Shown here: positions 7,986 to 17,181 of the stretch, piece by piece
Layout of the letters: the number at the start of each line of letters is the position of its first letter
Position numbering within the stretch: the first letter of the stretch is position 1
DNA from: Hyphomicrobium sp.
GTDB taxonomy: Bacteria; Pseudomonadota; Alphaproteobacteria; Rhizobiales; Hyphomicrobiaceae
Direction: 5' to 3'
Assembly (NCBI GenBank): GCA_016716675.1
Contig: JADJVG010000004.1
Location: forward strand, 62,001-126,000
DNA: 64,000 bases
Position numbers and translations under genes: made by a program
The notes under the pieces: model-generated
What the model was told of the DNA's origin: nothing
Database searches by the model: none
What the model saw: only the letters and a program-made list of their open reading frames with translations

Positions 7986-8936
7986 ATGAGCGGCGGATTG
8001 TTGGCCCTACTCGACGACGTAGTCGCACTGACCAAGCTCGCCGCCGCAACGCTTGACGATGCCGCCGGACAGGCGGCCCAAGCCGGCACCAAGGCCGCTG
8101 GCGTCGTGATTGACGATGCCGCCGTGACGCCGCGCTACGTCGTTGGCCTCGCCGCCGACCGCGAACTGCCGATCGTCGCCAAGATCGCCTGGGGATCGCT
8201 TAAGAACAAGATCGTGTTCCTGCTGCCTGCGGCGCTGCTGCTGTCGGCATTCGCGCCGTGGGCGCTGACCCCAATTTTGATGCTTGGCGGTTTGTATCTT
8301 GCGTTCGAGGGCTATGAAAAAGTCCACGAACTGATGACGGGCCACGATGCAGCAGCCGACGACACTGTCACGGCGGCAGCCATCGATCCGATGACGCTCG
8401 AAAACCAGAAGGTCAACGGCGCCATCCGCACCGACTTGGTGCTGTCAGCTGAAATCATGGCGATTTCTCTGGCCAGCATTACAGAACCGGATCTGTTCAC
8501 CAAGGCCATCGTGCTGGCAGCAGTCGCGGCAATGGTTACCGCCGGCGTTTATGGAGCGGTCGCGCTGATCGTCAAAGCCGACGACGTCGGCGTCTACCTC
8601 GCCCAGCGTGGCGGCGCCATTTCGGCAGCGGTCGGGCGTGCGCTCGTTCACGGCATGCCGCCCTTCCTGAAAGCACTGTCGCTGGTCGGTACGGTCGCCA
8701 TGCTGTGGGTCGGCGGCGGCATCCTTATTCACGGCTTGAACGAATTCGGCATCAGCGGGCCGGAGCACATTCTGCATGTCGTTTCGGAAGCCGTTGCTTC
8801 TGCCGTCCCGGGTATCGGTGGCGCGCTGGCTTGGCTCACCACCGCGCTCGGTTCGGCCGTGGTCGGCCTCGTCGCTGGATGGTTGACAGCGCTTGCCGTG
8901 CTGCCACTCCTGGGGCTGTTCAAGAAAGCCTCCTGA
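7986..8936 (+). CDS. DUF808 family inner-membrane protein (YedI-like)
   Basis: Membrane protein of 316 residues in the DUF808 (YedI) family; its molecular function is unknown. It has the family opening MSGGLLALLDDVVALTKLAA, then DDAAGQAAQAGTKAAGVVIDD and VTPRYVVGL. The recognisable blocks KIAWGSLKNKIVFLLPAALLL and FEGYEKVHEL come next, with hydrophobic segments continuing to the end. The start is ATG 7986, where the family consensus begins; the frame extends upstream without similarity. It appears monocistronic, with 138 bases to the MFS gene before it and 164 to fabD after it. Confidence 0.92.
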   Translation: MSGGLLALLDDVVALTKLAAATLDDAAGQAAQAGTKAAGVVIDDAAVTPRYVVGLAADRELPIVAKIAWGSLKNKIVFLLPAALLLSAFAPWALTPILMLGGLYLAFEGYEKVHELMTGHDAAADDTVTAAAIDPMTLENQKVNGAIRTDLVLSAEIMAISLASITEPDLFTKAIVLAAVAAMVTAGVYGAVALIVKADDVGVYLAQRGGAISAAVGRALVHGMPPFLKALSLVGTVAMLWVGGGILIHGLNEFGISGPEHILHVVSEAVASAVPGIGGALAWLTTALGSAVVGLVAGWLTALAVLPLLGLFKKAS

Positions 8937-9100
8937 CCCAGGTAAGATTTCGGCGGATATGCCGCCCCGGAGTGGGCAACCTTGCGGCAAGCGGACGCGA
9001 GGATGGCGAACCGTTCACCTTGACAGCCGCGCGCGGTGAGTGCCCTTAAGCCTTCAAAATTGGGCTGAAGCCCGTTTCAGCGCGAGGAGACCCGCTTCAC

Positions 9101-10048
9101 ATGGCCATTGCATTCGTATTTCCGGGACAGGGCAGCCAGGACGTCGGCATGGGCAAGGCGCTGGCCGAGACGTTCCCATGCGCCAAGGCCGTGTTCGACG
9201 AAGTTGACGAGGCGCTTGGCCAGAACCTGTCGGCGATCATGTGGGATGGTCCCAGGGAGACGCTGACCCTTACAGAGAATGCCCAGCCCGCGCTGATGGC
9301 GGTTTCCATGGCCGTCATGCGCGTGCTCGAGCAGGAAAAGGGTTTCCGGCCGCAGGACAAGGTCAAGTTCGTGGCTGGCCATTCGCTGGGTGAATACTCG
9401 GCCCTTGCCGCGGCAGGTAGCTTCTCGCTGGCCGATACGGCACGCCTATTGAAGCTGCGCGGACAAGCCATGCAGAAGGCCGTCGCGGTAGGCGAGGGCG
9501 CCATGGCCGCCCTGCTCGGTGTCGGCATGGATGTCGCCGTGAAGGTGGCCGCAGAGGCCGCACAAGGCGATTGCTGTCAGGTTGCCAACGACAACGAGCC
9601 TACGCAGGTCGTGCTGTCGGGCCACAAGCGCGCGATTGATCGGGTTGCGGACATCGGCAAGCCGCTCGGTGTTCGGCGCGCCGTGATCCTGCCTGTATCT
9701 GCCCCCTTCCATTGTGCGCTGATGCAACCTGCAGCCGACGCGATGGCGGAAGCCTTGAGCAAGGTGACGGTCAACAAGCCTATCGTGCCGGTCGTCGCGA
9801 ACGTCGTCGCCACCGCAATTTCCGATCCTGAAGAGATTAAAAAGCGTCTAGTCGAGCAGGTCGTCGGCACCGTGCGCTGGCGCGAATGCGTCGCCTACAT
9901 GGCCGCGAATGGCATCACGGATTTCTACGAAATCGGCTCGGGTAAAGTGCTCGCCGGTCTTGTTAAACGCACAGCATCCGGCGCCAATGCGACGAGTGTC
10001 GGCACCCCCGCAGATATCGATGCAGCGCTGGCGGCACTGATGAGCTGA
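9101..10048 (+). CDS. fabD: Malonyl-CoA:ACP transacylase
   Basis: Transfers malonyl from CoA to acyl carrier protein, supplying extender units for fatty acid elongation. The protein has 315 residues. It starts MAIAFVFPGQGSQDVGMG, has the nucleophile serine in GHSLGEYSALAA (Ser95) and keeps the catalytic histidine block PVSAPFHCALM near residue 205. The C-terminal block DFYEIGSGKVLAGLVKR is typical. GCGAGGAGACCCGCTTCAC precedes the ATG and supplies a ribosome binding site. It is the first gene of the fabD-fabG-acpP-fabF cluster. Confidence 0.97.
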   Translation: MAIAFVFPGQGSQDVGMGKALAETFPCAKAVFDEVDEALGQNLSAIMWDGPRETLTLTENAQPALMAVSMAVMRVLEQEKGFRPQDKVKFVAGHSLGEYSALAAAGSFSLADTARLLKLRGQAMQKAVAVGEGAMAALLGVGMDVAVKVAAEAAQGDCCQVANDNEPTQVVLSGHKRAIDRVADIGKPLGVRRAVILPVSAPFHCALMQPAADAMAEALSKVTVNKPIVPVVANVVATAISDPEEIKKRLVEQVVGTVRWRECVAYMAANGITDFYEIGSGKVLAGLVKRTASGANATSVGTPADIDAALAALMS

Positions 10049-10142
10049 GATTTTCCTTTTCCCAATGCGCTTGAAAGTCAGCGCAACGGGGAGAGAGTTG
10101 CAACACGCTCCGTAAGAGTTTCGAGAGATTGAAGGAAAGAAC

Positions 10143-10889
10143 ATGTTCGATTTGACAGGCAAGACCGCGCTCGTGACCGGTGCCACGGGTGGCATCGGCG
10201 CGGAGATTGCGCGCGTGTTCCACAAGCACGGGGCGACCGTTGCGATCTCGGGCCGCAAGGTTGAGGCGCTCGAAGCGTTGAAGGCCGAACTCGGCGACCG
10301 CGTTCACGTCGTGCCGTGCGATCTCGCTGATCGCGCCGCCGTCGGCAAATTGATCGACGAAGCCGTCAAGGCCGTCGGTGGCCGTCTCGATATTCTGGTC
10401 AATAATGCCGGTCTCACCAAAGACAACCTGTTCATGGTGATGAAGGACGAACAGTGGGACGACGTGATCGCCGTCAACCTCACCTCGACGTTCATGCTGT
10501 GCCGCGCCGGGTCGCGCCACATGATGCGCTCGAAGACCGGCTATGGCCGCATCATCAATATCGCCTCGGTGTCGGGGGTCTTCGGCAATCCGGGACAGGG
10601 CAATTACGCGGCCTCCAAGGCCGGCATGATCGGCATGACCAAAAGCCTGGCGCGGGAAGTCGCCTCGCGCGGCATTACCGCAAACTGCGTGGCACCGGGC
10701 TTCATCCAGACCGCAATGACCGACGTATTGAACGACAAGCAGAAAAGCGAAATCGCCGCCATTATTCCGGCCCAGCGCTTTGGAACGCCAATGGATATCG
10801 CGGCGGGCTGCCTCTATCTCGCGTCGAACGAGGGCGGCTATATCACCGGCCAGACGCTGCACATCAACGGCGGCATGGCCATGGTTTGA
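10143..10889 (+). CDS. fabG: 3-oxoacyl-ACP reductase
   Basis: NADPH-dependent reductase of fatty acid elongation, a short-chain dehydrogenase of 248 residues. The nucleotide-binding motif TGATGGIGAEIA spans residues 12-23, and NNAG is at 87-90. The catalytic triad is Ser142 (ASVSGV), Tyr155 and Lys159 (YAASK). The C-terminal GGYITGQTLHINGGMAM is characteristic of FabG. It is preceded by AAGGAAAGAAC at good spacing and lies 94 bases after fabD, so it is probably in the same transcript. Confidence 0.97.
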   Translation: MFDLTGKTALVTGATGGIGAEIARVFHKHGATVAISGRKVEALEALKAELGDRVHVVPCDLADRAAVGKLIDEAVKAVGGRLDILVNNAGLTKDNLFMVMKDEQWDDVIAVNLTSTFMLCRAGSRHMMRSKTGYGRIINIASVSGVFGNPGQGNYAASKAGMIGMTKSLAREVASRGITANCVAPGFIQTAMTDVLNDKQKSEIAAIIPAQRFGTPMDIAAGCLYLASNEGGYITGQTLHINGGMAMV

Positions 10890-11333
10890 CGCAGGGCTGC
10901 ACCGGGTTTCGCTGGGTGCGCCGGGGAACTGCCCATTGACGGGGTCATGGTAAACGGCAAAGTGCTATTTTCAGGCGTTTTTGCCGCGCTTCCTATGCCC
11001 CGGATTTCCACATCCGGCGTGCTTTGCATTACTGGGGAAGTATGTTAACGACACCACGTTTTTCGGGCGTCTCGCGGCGTCCGGCGTGGCTCAAGGCTGG
11101 GGACAACCTAACCGAGAAATACGTTATGGTTGTGACTGCGAACCAAGACTCGCGGTACCGCCAGTTGAAAAGAAAGTTATGGGATTCGAAAATCGCCTCT
11201 TCCGGCACGCATCCTAATCTACGTAATGTAGAAGACGACCAGACAATAGCGAACTGAAAGAACGGCTGTCGCTGGCCGAGACAAAAAGATCAAACGTCGG
11301 CGAGCCCCTGAAAGAAAGACACGAGGATAGACG
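10890..11333. other. Gene-free interval upstream of acpP
   Basis: A 444-base interval between fabG and acpP. Short open frames occur but have no recognisable content and no good ribosome binding sites. Its length suggests that acpP has its own promoter, as in many bacteria where acpP is expressed far more strongly than its neighbours. I could not identify convincing -35/-10 boxes by eye. Confidence 0.45.
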
Positions 11334-11576
11334 ATGAGCGATGTCGCAGAGCGCGTGAAGAAGATCGTCGTTGAGCATCTGGGCGTCGAGGCCGACAAGG
11401 TCACCGAAAACGCCAGCTTTATCGACGATCTGGGCGCCGATAGCTTGGATACGGTCGAACTCGTGATGGCGTTCGAAGAAGAATTCGGCTGCGAAATTCC
11501 GGACGATGCCGCGGAGCATATTCTGACCGTCGGCGACGCCGTGAAGTTCCTTGAGAAGAACGCAAGCGCGGCTTAA
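11334..11576 (+). CDS. acpP: Acyl carrier protein
   Basis: Small acidic carrier of 80 residues that holds growing acyl chains on a phosphopantetheine arm. The attachment serine is Ser37 in DDLGADSLDTVELVMAFEE. The N-terminus MSDVAERVKKIVVEHLGV and the remaining helices are typical. GAAAGACACGAGGATAGACG upstream provides the ribosome binding site. It lies between fabG and fabF. Confidence 0.98.
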   Translation: MSDVAERVKKIVVEHLGVEADKVTENASFIDDLGADSLDTVELVMAFEEEFGCEIPDDAAEHILTVGDAVKFLEKNASAA

Positions 11577-11642
11577 CGCCGAACTGCGTTTGCATACATC
11601 TCAATGTTTGGCCGGGTATCGGTTCAAACCGCTATTGAACGG

Positions 11643-11663
11643 GGGGCTGGGTCAACCGGCCCC
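11643..11663 (+). terminator. Stem-loop downstream of acpP
   Basis: GGGGCTGG (11643-11650) can pair with CCGGCCCC (11656-11663), including one G-T pair, around the loop GTCAA. Only CTTAG follows, so the T tract is poor. It could reduce read-through from the strongly expressed acpP into fabF, whose start lies 195 bases further on. Confidence 0.35.
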
Positions 11664-11858
11664 TTAGCGTATCAAGTCTGGGGCGTATCAAGTCCGGAAT
11701 GTACAGCGTGCTGTGCTCATTGCTTGCGAGGCTCTTGAAGCGCAGCAAAGGCGATGCTTATTCTTGGCGCTAAAGTTTGCGCCGATGATGGGCACTGGGG
11801 ATGAGCGATGCACCGGCTGGATACGTCGTTTTCAACGTCAATTTTGTAGGGACCGTTC

Positions 11859-13121
11859 ATGCGCCGCGTGGTCATCACAGGTTTGGGATTGGTCACGCCG
11901 GTCGGTTGCGGCGTTGAAGCATCCTGGTCAGCATTGCTCGCTGGAAAGAACGGCGCGCGCCGTGTCGAGGAATTCGAAGTCTCCGACATCACCTGCCAGA
12001 TCGCTAATTTCATTCCGCGCGGCGCTACCGCCGACGGCAAGTTCAATCCTGATGATTGGATGGAGCCGAAGGAGCAGCGCAAAGTCGATGATTTCATCAT
12101 CTATGCGCAGGCCGCCGCCGATCAGGCGATCGCTGACTCCGGCCTGACGTTCAAGACCGCTGAAGAACAGGAACGCGCTGGCGTTTTGATCGGCTCGGGG
12201 ATTGGCGGCCTTTCTGGCATCGCCGATACATCGCTGCTGCTCAAGGAAAAGGGGCCGCGCCGCGTTTCACCGTTCTTCATTCCGGGCCGCCTGATCAATC
12301 TCGCGGCGGGATATGTCTCGATCAAGCATCAGTTGAAGGGACCGAACCACGCAGTGGTGACGGCTTGCGCAACGGGCACCCACGCCATTGGCGATGCCGC
12401 ACGCCTCGTCGCTTTGGGTGATGCCGACGTGATGGTGGCGGGTGGTGCCGAAAGCCCGATCTGCCGCATCGCGCTCGCCGGGTTCGCGGCCTGCCGTGCC
12501 CTCTCGACCGGGTTCAATGATAACCCGACCAAGGCGTCGCGCCCTTACGACAAGGATCGCGATGGTTTCGTGATGGGCGAGGGCGCCGGCATCGTCGTGC
12601 TTGAGGACTATGAGCGCGCGAAGGCTCGCGGCGCCAATATTTACGCCGAAGTTATCGGCTACGGCATGTCGGGTGACGCCTATCACATCACGGCCCCCGC
12701 CGAGAGTGGCGATGGCGCGTTTCGCTGCATGAAGGCCGCCCTCAAGCGCGCCGGCCTCAGCGCCGACGAGATCGACTACGTCAACGCCCATGGAACATCG
12801 ACGCCGATGGGCGACGAGATCGAACTGGGAGCGGTGGAACGGCTGTTCGGCAATAGCGCCGGCAAGCTCACCATGTCGTCGACCAAGTCGGCTATCGGCC
12901 ACCTGCTGGGCGCTGCCGGCGCCGTCGAAGCCGTGTTCTCGGTGCTGGCTATTCGCGACAACATCGCGCCGCCGACCCTTAACCTCGACAATCCGTCGGT
13001 CGAAACGGCCATTGATCTGTGTGCCCACCAGCCGAAAAAGATGGAAATCAACGTCGCCCTGTCGAACTCGTTCGGCTTTGGCGGCACGAATGCATCGCTC
13101 GTCTTCCGCCGCGTTGCATAA
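11859..13121 (+). CDS. fabF: 3-oxoacyl-ACP synthase II
   Basis: Condensing enzyme of fatty acid elongation (KAS II), 420 residues. The catalytic triad is visible as Cys170 (VVTACATGTHAIGDA), His311 (NAHGTSTPMGD) and His347 (SAIGHLLGAAGAVEA). The N-terminus MRRVVITGLGLVTPVG and the C-terminal ALSNSFGFGGTNASLVF are hallmarks. The start at 11859 follows TAGGGACCGTTC. It completes the fabD-fabG-acpP-fabF set and is followed after 131 bases by mltG. Confidence 0.98.
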   Translation: MRRVVITGLGLVTPVGCGVEASWSALLAGKNGARRVEEFEVSDITCQIANFIPRGATADGKFNPDDWMEPKEQRKVDDFIIYAQAAADQAIADSGLTFKTAEEQERAGVLIGSGIGGLSGIADTSLLLKEKGPRRVSPFFIPGRLINLAAGYVSIKHQLKGPNHAVVTACATGTHAIGDAARLVALGDADVMVAGGAESPICRIALAGFAACRALSTGFNDNPTKASRPYDKDRDGFVMGEGAGIVVLEDYERAKARGANIYAEVIGYGMSGDAYHITAPAESGDGAFRCMKAALKRAGLSADEIDYVNAHGTSTPMGDEIELGAVERLFGNSAGKLTMSSTKSAIGHLLGAAGAVEAVFSVLAIRDNIAPPTLNLDNPSVETAIDLCAHQPKKMEINVALSNSFGFGGTNASLVFRRVA

Positions 13122-13252
13122 CGCGTCTGATTTCGCGGTTTTGCCACATTTTGCGTCAACCGTCATTCTTCTTTCTTGGATTGCCGTGGGGGCGTTTCAG
13201 GCCGGCTTGGTCTATGCGCGGGCAGCCGGGCTAAATTGGTATCTTCGTTCAT

Positions 13253-14626
13253 ATGAGCACTCGCAGAAAAAAGCCCGACGTCACGAGCCGTACAAAGTCG
13301 GCCGCGGCCCGCAGTCCCGCGGAGCGACTGGAGCCGGGCCGTGCACCGTCGCGACCACGCGGTTTGGAAACGCGGGAACCTTCGCGCGTTGTTTCAGCCA
13401 TGGTGCGTTTCTTCAGTGGGTTGCTGACAGTATCGCTCGTCGGCATGCTGACGCTCTCGGGGCTCGGGTTCGTCGTCTATCACCAGTATGAAAGCCCAGG
13501 TCCGCTTGAGACGGCGCGCACGATCATCGTTCCGAAAGGTGAGGGACGCCGCGAAATCGCCGAGCGCCTCGAACACGAAGGCATCATCACCAATCGCTGG
13601 ACCTTCATCGGCGGGCACCTGCTTCAATCGCTATTTGGCGGCAAGAAGCACCAGGATTTAAAAGCCGGTGAATATGAGATCTCAGAGCACGCTTCGATGC
13701 GTGAGGTCATGGAGATTATCGCGTCGGGTAAATCCATTCTCTACAAAGTGTCTGTGCCCGAGGGGCTAACCAGCCAGCAGATTGTCGAGCGCCTGAAAGG
13801 CGAACCAAACCTGACCGGAGAAATTACCAGCAATCCGGCGGAAGGATCGCTGATGCCGGAAACTTATCAGTTCTCCAAGGGCGCATCGCGCCAGGAGATC
13901 ATCGACAAGATGCAGACCGAAATGCAGAAGACGGTCACCAAGCTCTGGGAGAACCGCTCTGCCGATCTGCCGCTGCGCTCGATTGAAGAAGCCGTCACCT
14001 TTGCATCGATCGTAGAGAAAGAAACCGGGAAGGCCGACGAACGCCACCGCGTGGCAGCCGTGTTCTACAATCGCTTGAAGAAGGGCATGCGCCTGCAATC
14101 CGATCCAACCATCATCTATGGCATCACAGGCGGGGCGGGCGCGCTGGGACGTGGCATCACGAAAGCCGAGATAGACACGAAGACGCCCTACAACACGTAT
14201 CAGATAAATGGACTGCCGCCGGGTCCGATTGCCAATCCCGGCAAGGCCGCGCTCGAAGCGACGTTCAACCCCGCCAAAACCAACGATCTCTATTTCGTTG
14301 CCGACGGCACCGGCGGGCACGCCTTCTCCGAAACTTTGAAAGACCATAACTCGGCGGTTCAAAAGTGGCGTCAGGTCGAGAAACAAGCCAAGTCCAAATC
14401 GGACGACGACAATAAAGACCTGCCTCTGAACCCGGATGTGACGCCTATTCCGGAAGTTGACGAACCCGCGCCGGAGCAGCCGAAAGCATCGACCGCGAAG
14501 AGTGTCAGTCCGCCGAAAGCGGCCGACGGATCCGCTCCAACCGCGGGGACAACCTCGAAAACATCGACGTCCAAAATCGTAACACCGCCAAAGACAACCA
14601 CTGAGACGAAGCCGAAGGCGCCCTGA
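13253..14626 (+). CDS. mltG: Endolytic murein transglycosylase MltG (YceG)
   Basis: Inner-membrane lytic transglycosylase thought to cut nascent glycan strands and limit their length. The protein has 457 residues: a basic cytoplasmic leader (1-50), one membrane segment (about 53-76), a LysM-like region and the YceG catalytic domain. The catalytic glutamate is probably in FASIVEKET (about residue 257), followed by FYNRLKKGMRLQSDP and GLPPGPIANPG. The last 90 residues are a low-complexity Pro/Lys/Thr/Ser tail that extends past the usual family end. Location after fabF is conserved in many proteobacteria. Confidence 0.95.
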   Translation: MSTRRKKPDVTSRTKSAAARSPAERLEPGRAPSRPRGLETREPSRVVSAMVRFFSGLLTVSLVGMLTLSGLGFVVYHQYESPGPLETARTIIVPKGEGRREIAERLEHEGIITNRWTFIGGHLLQSLFGGKKHQDLKAGEYEISEHASMREVMEIIASGKSILYKVSVPEGLTSQQIVERLKGEPNLTGEITSNPAEGSLMPETYQFSKGASRQEIIDKMQTEMQKTVTKLWENRSADLPLRSIEEAVTFASIVEKETGKADERHRVAAVFYNRLKKGMRLQSDPTIIYGITGGAGALGRGITKAEIDTKTPYNTYQINGLPPGPIANPGKAALEATFNPAKTNDLYFVADGTGGHAFSETLKDHNSAVQKWRQVEKQAKSKSDDDNKDLPLNPDVTPIPEVDEPAPEQPKASTAKSVSPPKAADGSAPTAGTTSKTSTSKIVTPPKTTTETKPKAP

Positions 14627-14736
14627 GGCTCGTTCGTCAAAGATTAGTATCGTTGAACGCTTCCCCTTGGCGTTCGGCAATTTGAGCGGTTAAGTTGCGC
14701 GGCCGGTACGTTCCGGCTTTTGGCGCAGGAAGCTCA

Positions 14737-15624
14737 ATGACACTCGCAAGCATGACCGGGTTTGGACGTACGGAAGGATCCGGCGATGGCTTTGCGTGGG
14801 CGTGGGAAGTGCGCAGCGTCAACGGACGCGGCCTAGACGTGCGGCTGCGCTTGCCGCCGGGCAACGACGCCATTGAGCCGGCCCTGCGTGAAGCCGCGGC
14901 CAAGCGGTTCGTGCGCGGCAACATTTCGGCAACCCTCAACGTTGACCGCTTGCAGAGCGGCGGCAGCGTTCGGCTCAATGAAAGTGTGCTGGCCGACGTC
15001 TTGATGGCAGCCGGCCGGGTAGCAGAGTTGAACGGCGGCGCGCGGCCTGAGACGGCAGCTCTGCTGGCCATCAAAGGCGTGCTGGAACAGAGTGACGTGA
15101 GCGAAACCGCGCCAGCGCGCGCCACTCGCGAGAAACTTCTGATCTCCGGTTTTGAGGCCGCACTCGATCGTCTGGCAGACGCGCGCCGCGCCGAAGGTGC
15201 CCGGCTTGCTGCCGTCATCAGCGATCAGGTCTCAGAGATCGAACGCCTGACCTCGGAAGTGCGGGCTTCGCCGTCGCGCTCGGTGGACGCCATTCGCGCC
15301 CGCATCAAGGAGCAGATCGGTCGCATCATCGACGCCGATACTGGCTTCGACAAAGAGCGCCTGCATCAGGAAGCGGTGCTGGTCGCGACGCGGGCCGATG
15401 TCGAAGAGGAGCTTGCCCGCCTTGGGGCGCACGTGGGGCAGGCTCGCGAAATCCTGGCTGAGCTCGGTGCTGTTGGGCGAAAACTCGATTTTCTGGCGCA
15501 GGAATTCAATCGCGAGGCCAATACGCTGTGCTCGAAGGCGAACGCCGTCGATGTCACGCGTCTCGGCCTAGCGCTCAAAACCGTCATCGATCAACTTCGC
15601 GAACAAGTGCAGAATGTCGAATAG
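14737..15624 (+). CDS. YicC/YloC family endoribonuclease
   Basis: YicC-type protein of 295 residues. Relatives are reported as endoribonucleases acting on small RNAs. It has the N-terminal signature MTGFGRTEGSGDGFAWAWEV, then NGRGLDVRLRLPP, and the conserved C-terminal DUF1732 region DVEEELARLGAHV ... GRKLDFLAQEFNREANTL. The start ATG 14737 begins MTLASMTGFGR and is preceded by GCAGGAAGCTCA; the frame extends 14 codons upstream without similarity. It overlaps the gmk start by 11 bases, so the two are probably translationally coupled. Confidence 0.95.
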   Translation: MTLASMTGFGRTEGSGDGFAWAWEVRSVNGRGLDVRLRLPPGNDAIEPALREAAAKRFVRGNISATLNVDRLQSGGSVRLNESVLADVLMAAGRVAELNGGARPETAALLAIKGVLEQSDVSETAPARATREKLLISGFEAALDRLADARRAEGARLAAVISDQVSEIERLTSEVRASPSRSVDAIRARIKEQIGRIIDADTGFDKERLHQEAVLVATRADVEEELARLGAHVGQAREILAELGAVGRKLDFLAQEFNREANTLCSKANAVDVTRLGLALKTVIDQLREQVQNVE

Positions 15625-16291
15625 CATGACCCAGCTTCCAGCAAACGAACCAGCGGCAGTGCCGCAAATCGCGCGGCGCGGCGTGCTGTATATTTTGTCG
15701 TCGCCATCGGGCGCCGGCAAAACCACGCTTGCTCGCCGGTTGCTGGCGGCTGATCCCGGCATCACGATGTCGGTATCGGTCACGACCCGCAAGCCGCGCC
15801 CGGGAGAACGCGACGGCGTCGATTACCTGTTTGTCGATGCAGAAAAATTCGAATCTATGAAGGCGACGGGCGAACTGCTGGAGTGGGCGCGTGTGTTCGA
15901 CAATTCATATGGCACGCCGCGCGCGGCTGTCAGCGCTGCGATCGATTCAGGCAAGGACGTGCTGTTCGATATCGATTGGCAAGGCGCGCAGCAACTGAGC
16001 GAAAAAATGAAGGGCGACGTGGTGCGCGTTTTCGTGCTGCCGCCGTCAGGACAAATCCTGGAGCAGCGCCTCAAGAGCCGCGCGCAAGATCCACCCGATG
16101 TCGTCGCCCGGCGCATGGCCGCCGCCTCCGCCGAGATCAGCCATTGGGCCGAATACGACTATGTGATCGTCAACAGCGATCTTGAAGAGAGTGTCCGTGC
16201 TGTAACCGCCATTCTCGCCGCCGAACGGCTGAAGCGCGAGCGACTTCTTGGGCTATCGGTCTTCGTGCGCGACATGCAGAGCGCGCTCTAG
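15614..16291 (+). CDS. gmk: Guanylate kinase
   Basis: Phosphorylates GMP to GDP with ATP. The protein has 225 residues, with the P-loop SSPSGAGKTTLARRLL at 29-44, the GMP-binding region SVSVTTRKPRPGERDGVDYLF, and DVLFDIDWQGAQQL. ATG 15614 overlaps the end of yicC; ATG 15626 is a second possible start two bases past the yicC stop, and both leave a non-conserved leader. The gene converges on rsmA. Their stop codons share CTAG (16288-16291). Confidence 0.96.
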   Translation: MSNSMTQLPANEPAAVPQIARRGVLYILSSPSGAGKTTLARRLLAADPGITMSVSVTTRKPRPGERDGVDYLFVDAEKFESMKATGELLEWARVFDNSYGTPRAAVSAAIDSGKDVLFDIDWQGAQQLSEKMKGDVVRVFVLPPSGQILEQRLKSRAQDPPDVVARRMAAASAEISHWAEYDYVIVNSDLEESVRAVTAILAAERLKRERLLGLSVFVRDMQSAL

Positions 16292-17181
16292 CGCTTGATA
16301 TCGGCGCCGCCGTCGATGATGGCGGCCATTGTTGCAAAATCGCTGACGGCGAGATCCTCCGCCCGCTTGGTCGGCTCGATACCGGCCTTGCCGAGCTGCA
16401 GCTCCGGCATCGGCGTCAATTGCTTCAAGCTGGCGCGCAGCATTTTCCGGCGCTGCCCGAAAGCGGCCTGCGTAACGCGGCCGAGTGTCTTCACGGAACA
16501 GTGCGGTTCCGGTTTGGCGCGCGGCGTAAACGCGACGACCGCGGATGTCACCTTTGGCGGCGGCGTGAAGGCTTCCGCAGGCAGGTGCAAGATGATGCGC
16601 GCCTCTGTGCGCCACTGCGATAGCACAGAAAGCCGCCCATAGGCTTTGCAGTTCGGCTCGGCGACAATTCGATCCGCAACTTCGCGCTGGAACATCAGAA
16701 CCATCTGATCGAACCACGGCGGCCAGGGCTCGGTTTCGAGCCACCCGGCCAACAGCAACGAAGCGACGCCGTAGGGCAGGTTGGCGGCAATGGTGACAGG
16801 GCCTTCGACGTCCGCCAGCAGCGTTCGCCAATCGGCTTCGAGCGCATCGCCGAAGTGGACGGAGAGTTTGCCCGGATAGCGATCCGAAATCTCCGCCAGC
16901 GCTGGGCGGCAACGCTCATCGCGCTCCACCGCGATCACGCGCTCGGCGCCTTCGAGGAACAGTGCGCGTGTGAGACCGCCCGGCCCGGGCCCCACTTCCA
17001 CGATGGTGCGGCCCTTCATGTCGCCGCACGCCCGCGCTATGCGTCGCGTTATGTTGAGGTCGAAGAGAAAGTTCTGGCCCAATGATTTCTTGGCGCGCAG
17101 TTCATAGCGATCGATGACATCGCGCAGCGGCGCCAGTCCGTCGGGGCTGGAGCCCTTCGTGTTCGGAAAATCGCCGCTCAT
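16288..17181 (-). CDS. rsmA: 16S rRNA (adenine1518/1519-N6)-dimethyltransferase
   Basis: KsgA methyltransferase that dimethylates two adenines in the 3' terminal helix of 16S rRNA late in 30S assembly. The protein has 297 residues. It contains KKSLGQNFLFDLNITRRIA, the SAM motif VEVGPGPGGLTRAL, the acidic VIAVERDERC and the catalytic motif NLPYGVAS. The C-terminal domain has PPPKVTSAVVAF and FGQRRKMLRASLK. The start ATG 17181 overlaps the pdxA stop in an ATGA arrangement, which supports this start over a longer upstream frame. It is the last gene of the lptF-to-rsmA operon. Confidence 0.96.
   Translation of the reverse strand: MSGDFPNTKGSSPDGLAPLRDVIDRYELRAKKSLGQNFLFDLNITRRIARACGDMKGRTIVEVGPGPGGLTRALFLEGAERVIAVERDERCRPALAEISDRYPGKLSVHFGDALEADWRTLLADVEGPVTIAANLPYGVASLLLAGWLETEPWPPWFDQMVLMFQREVADRIVAEPNCKAYGRLSVLSQWRTEARIILHLPAEAFTPPPKVTSAVVAFTPRAKPEPHCSVKTLGRVTQAAFGQRRKMLRASLKQLTPMPELQLGKAGIEPTKRAEDLAVSDFATMAAIIDGGADIKR

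Noticed and set aside
11667..11697. Imperfect tandem 15-16 base repeat containing GCGTATCAAGTC between acpP and fabF
   Set aside because: Only two copies and no dyad or promoter context; likely a chance or recent slippage product without visible function.
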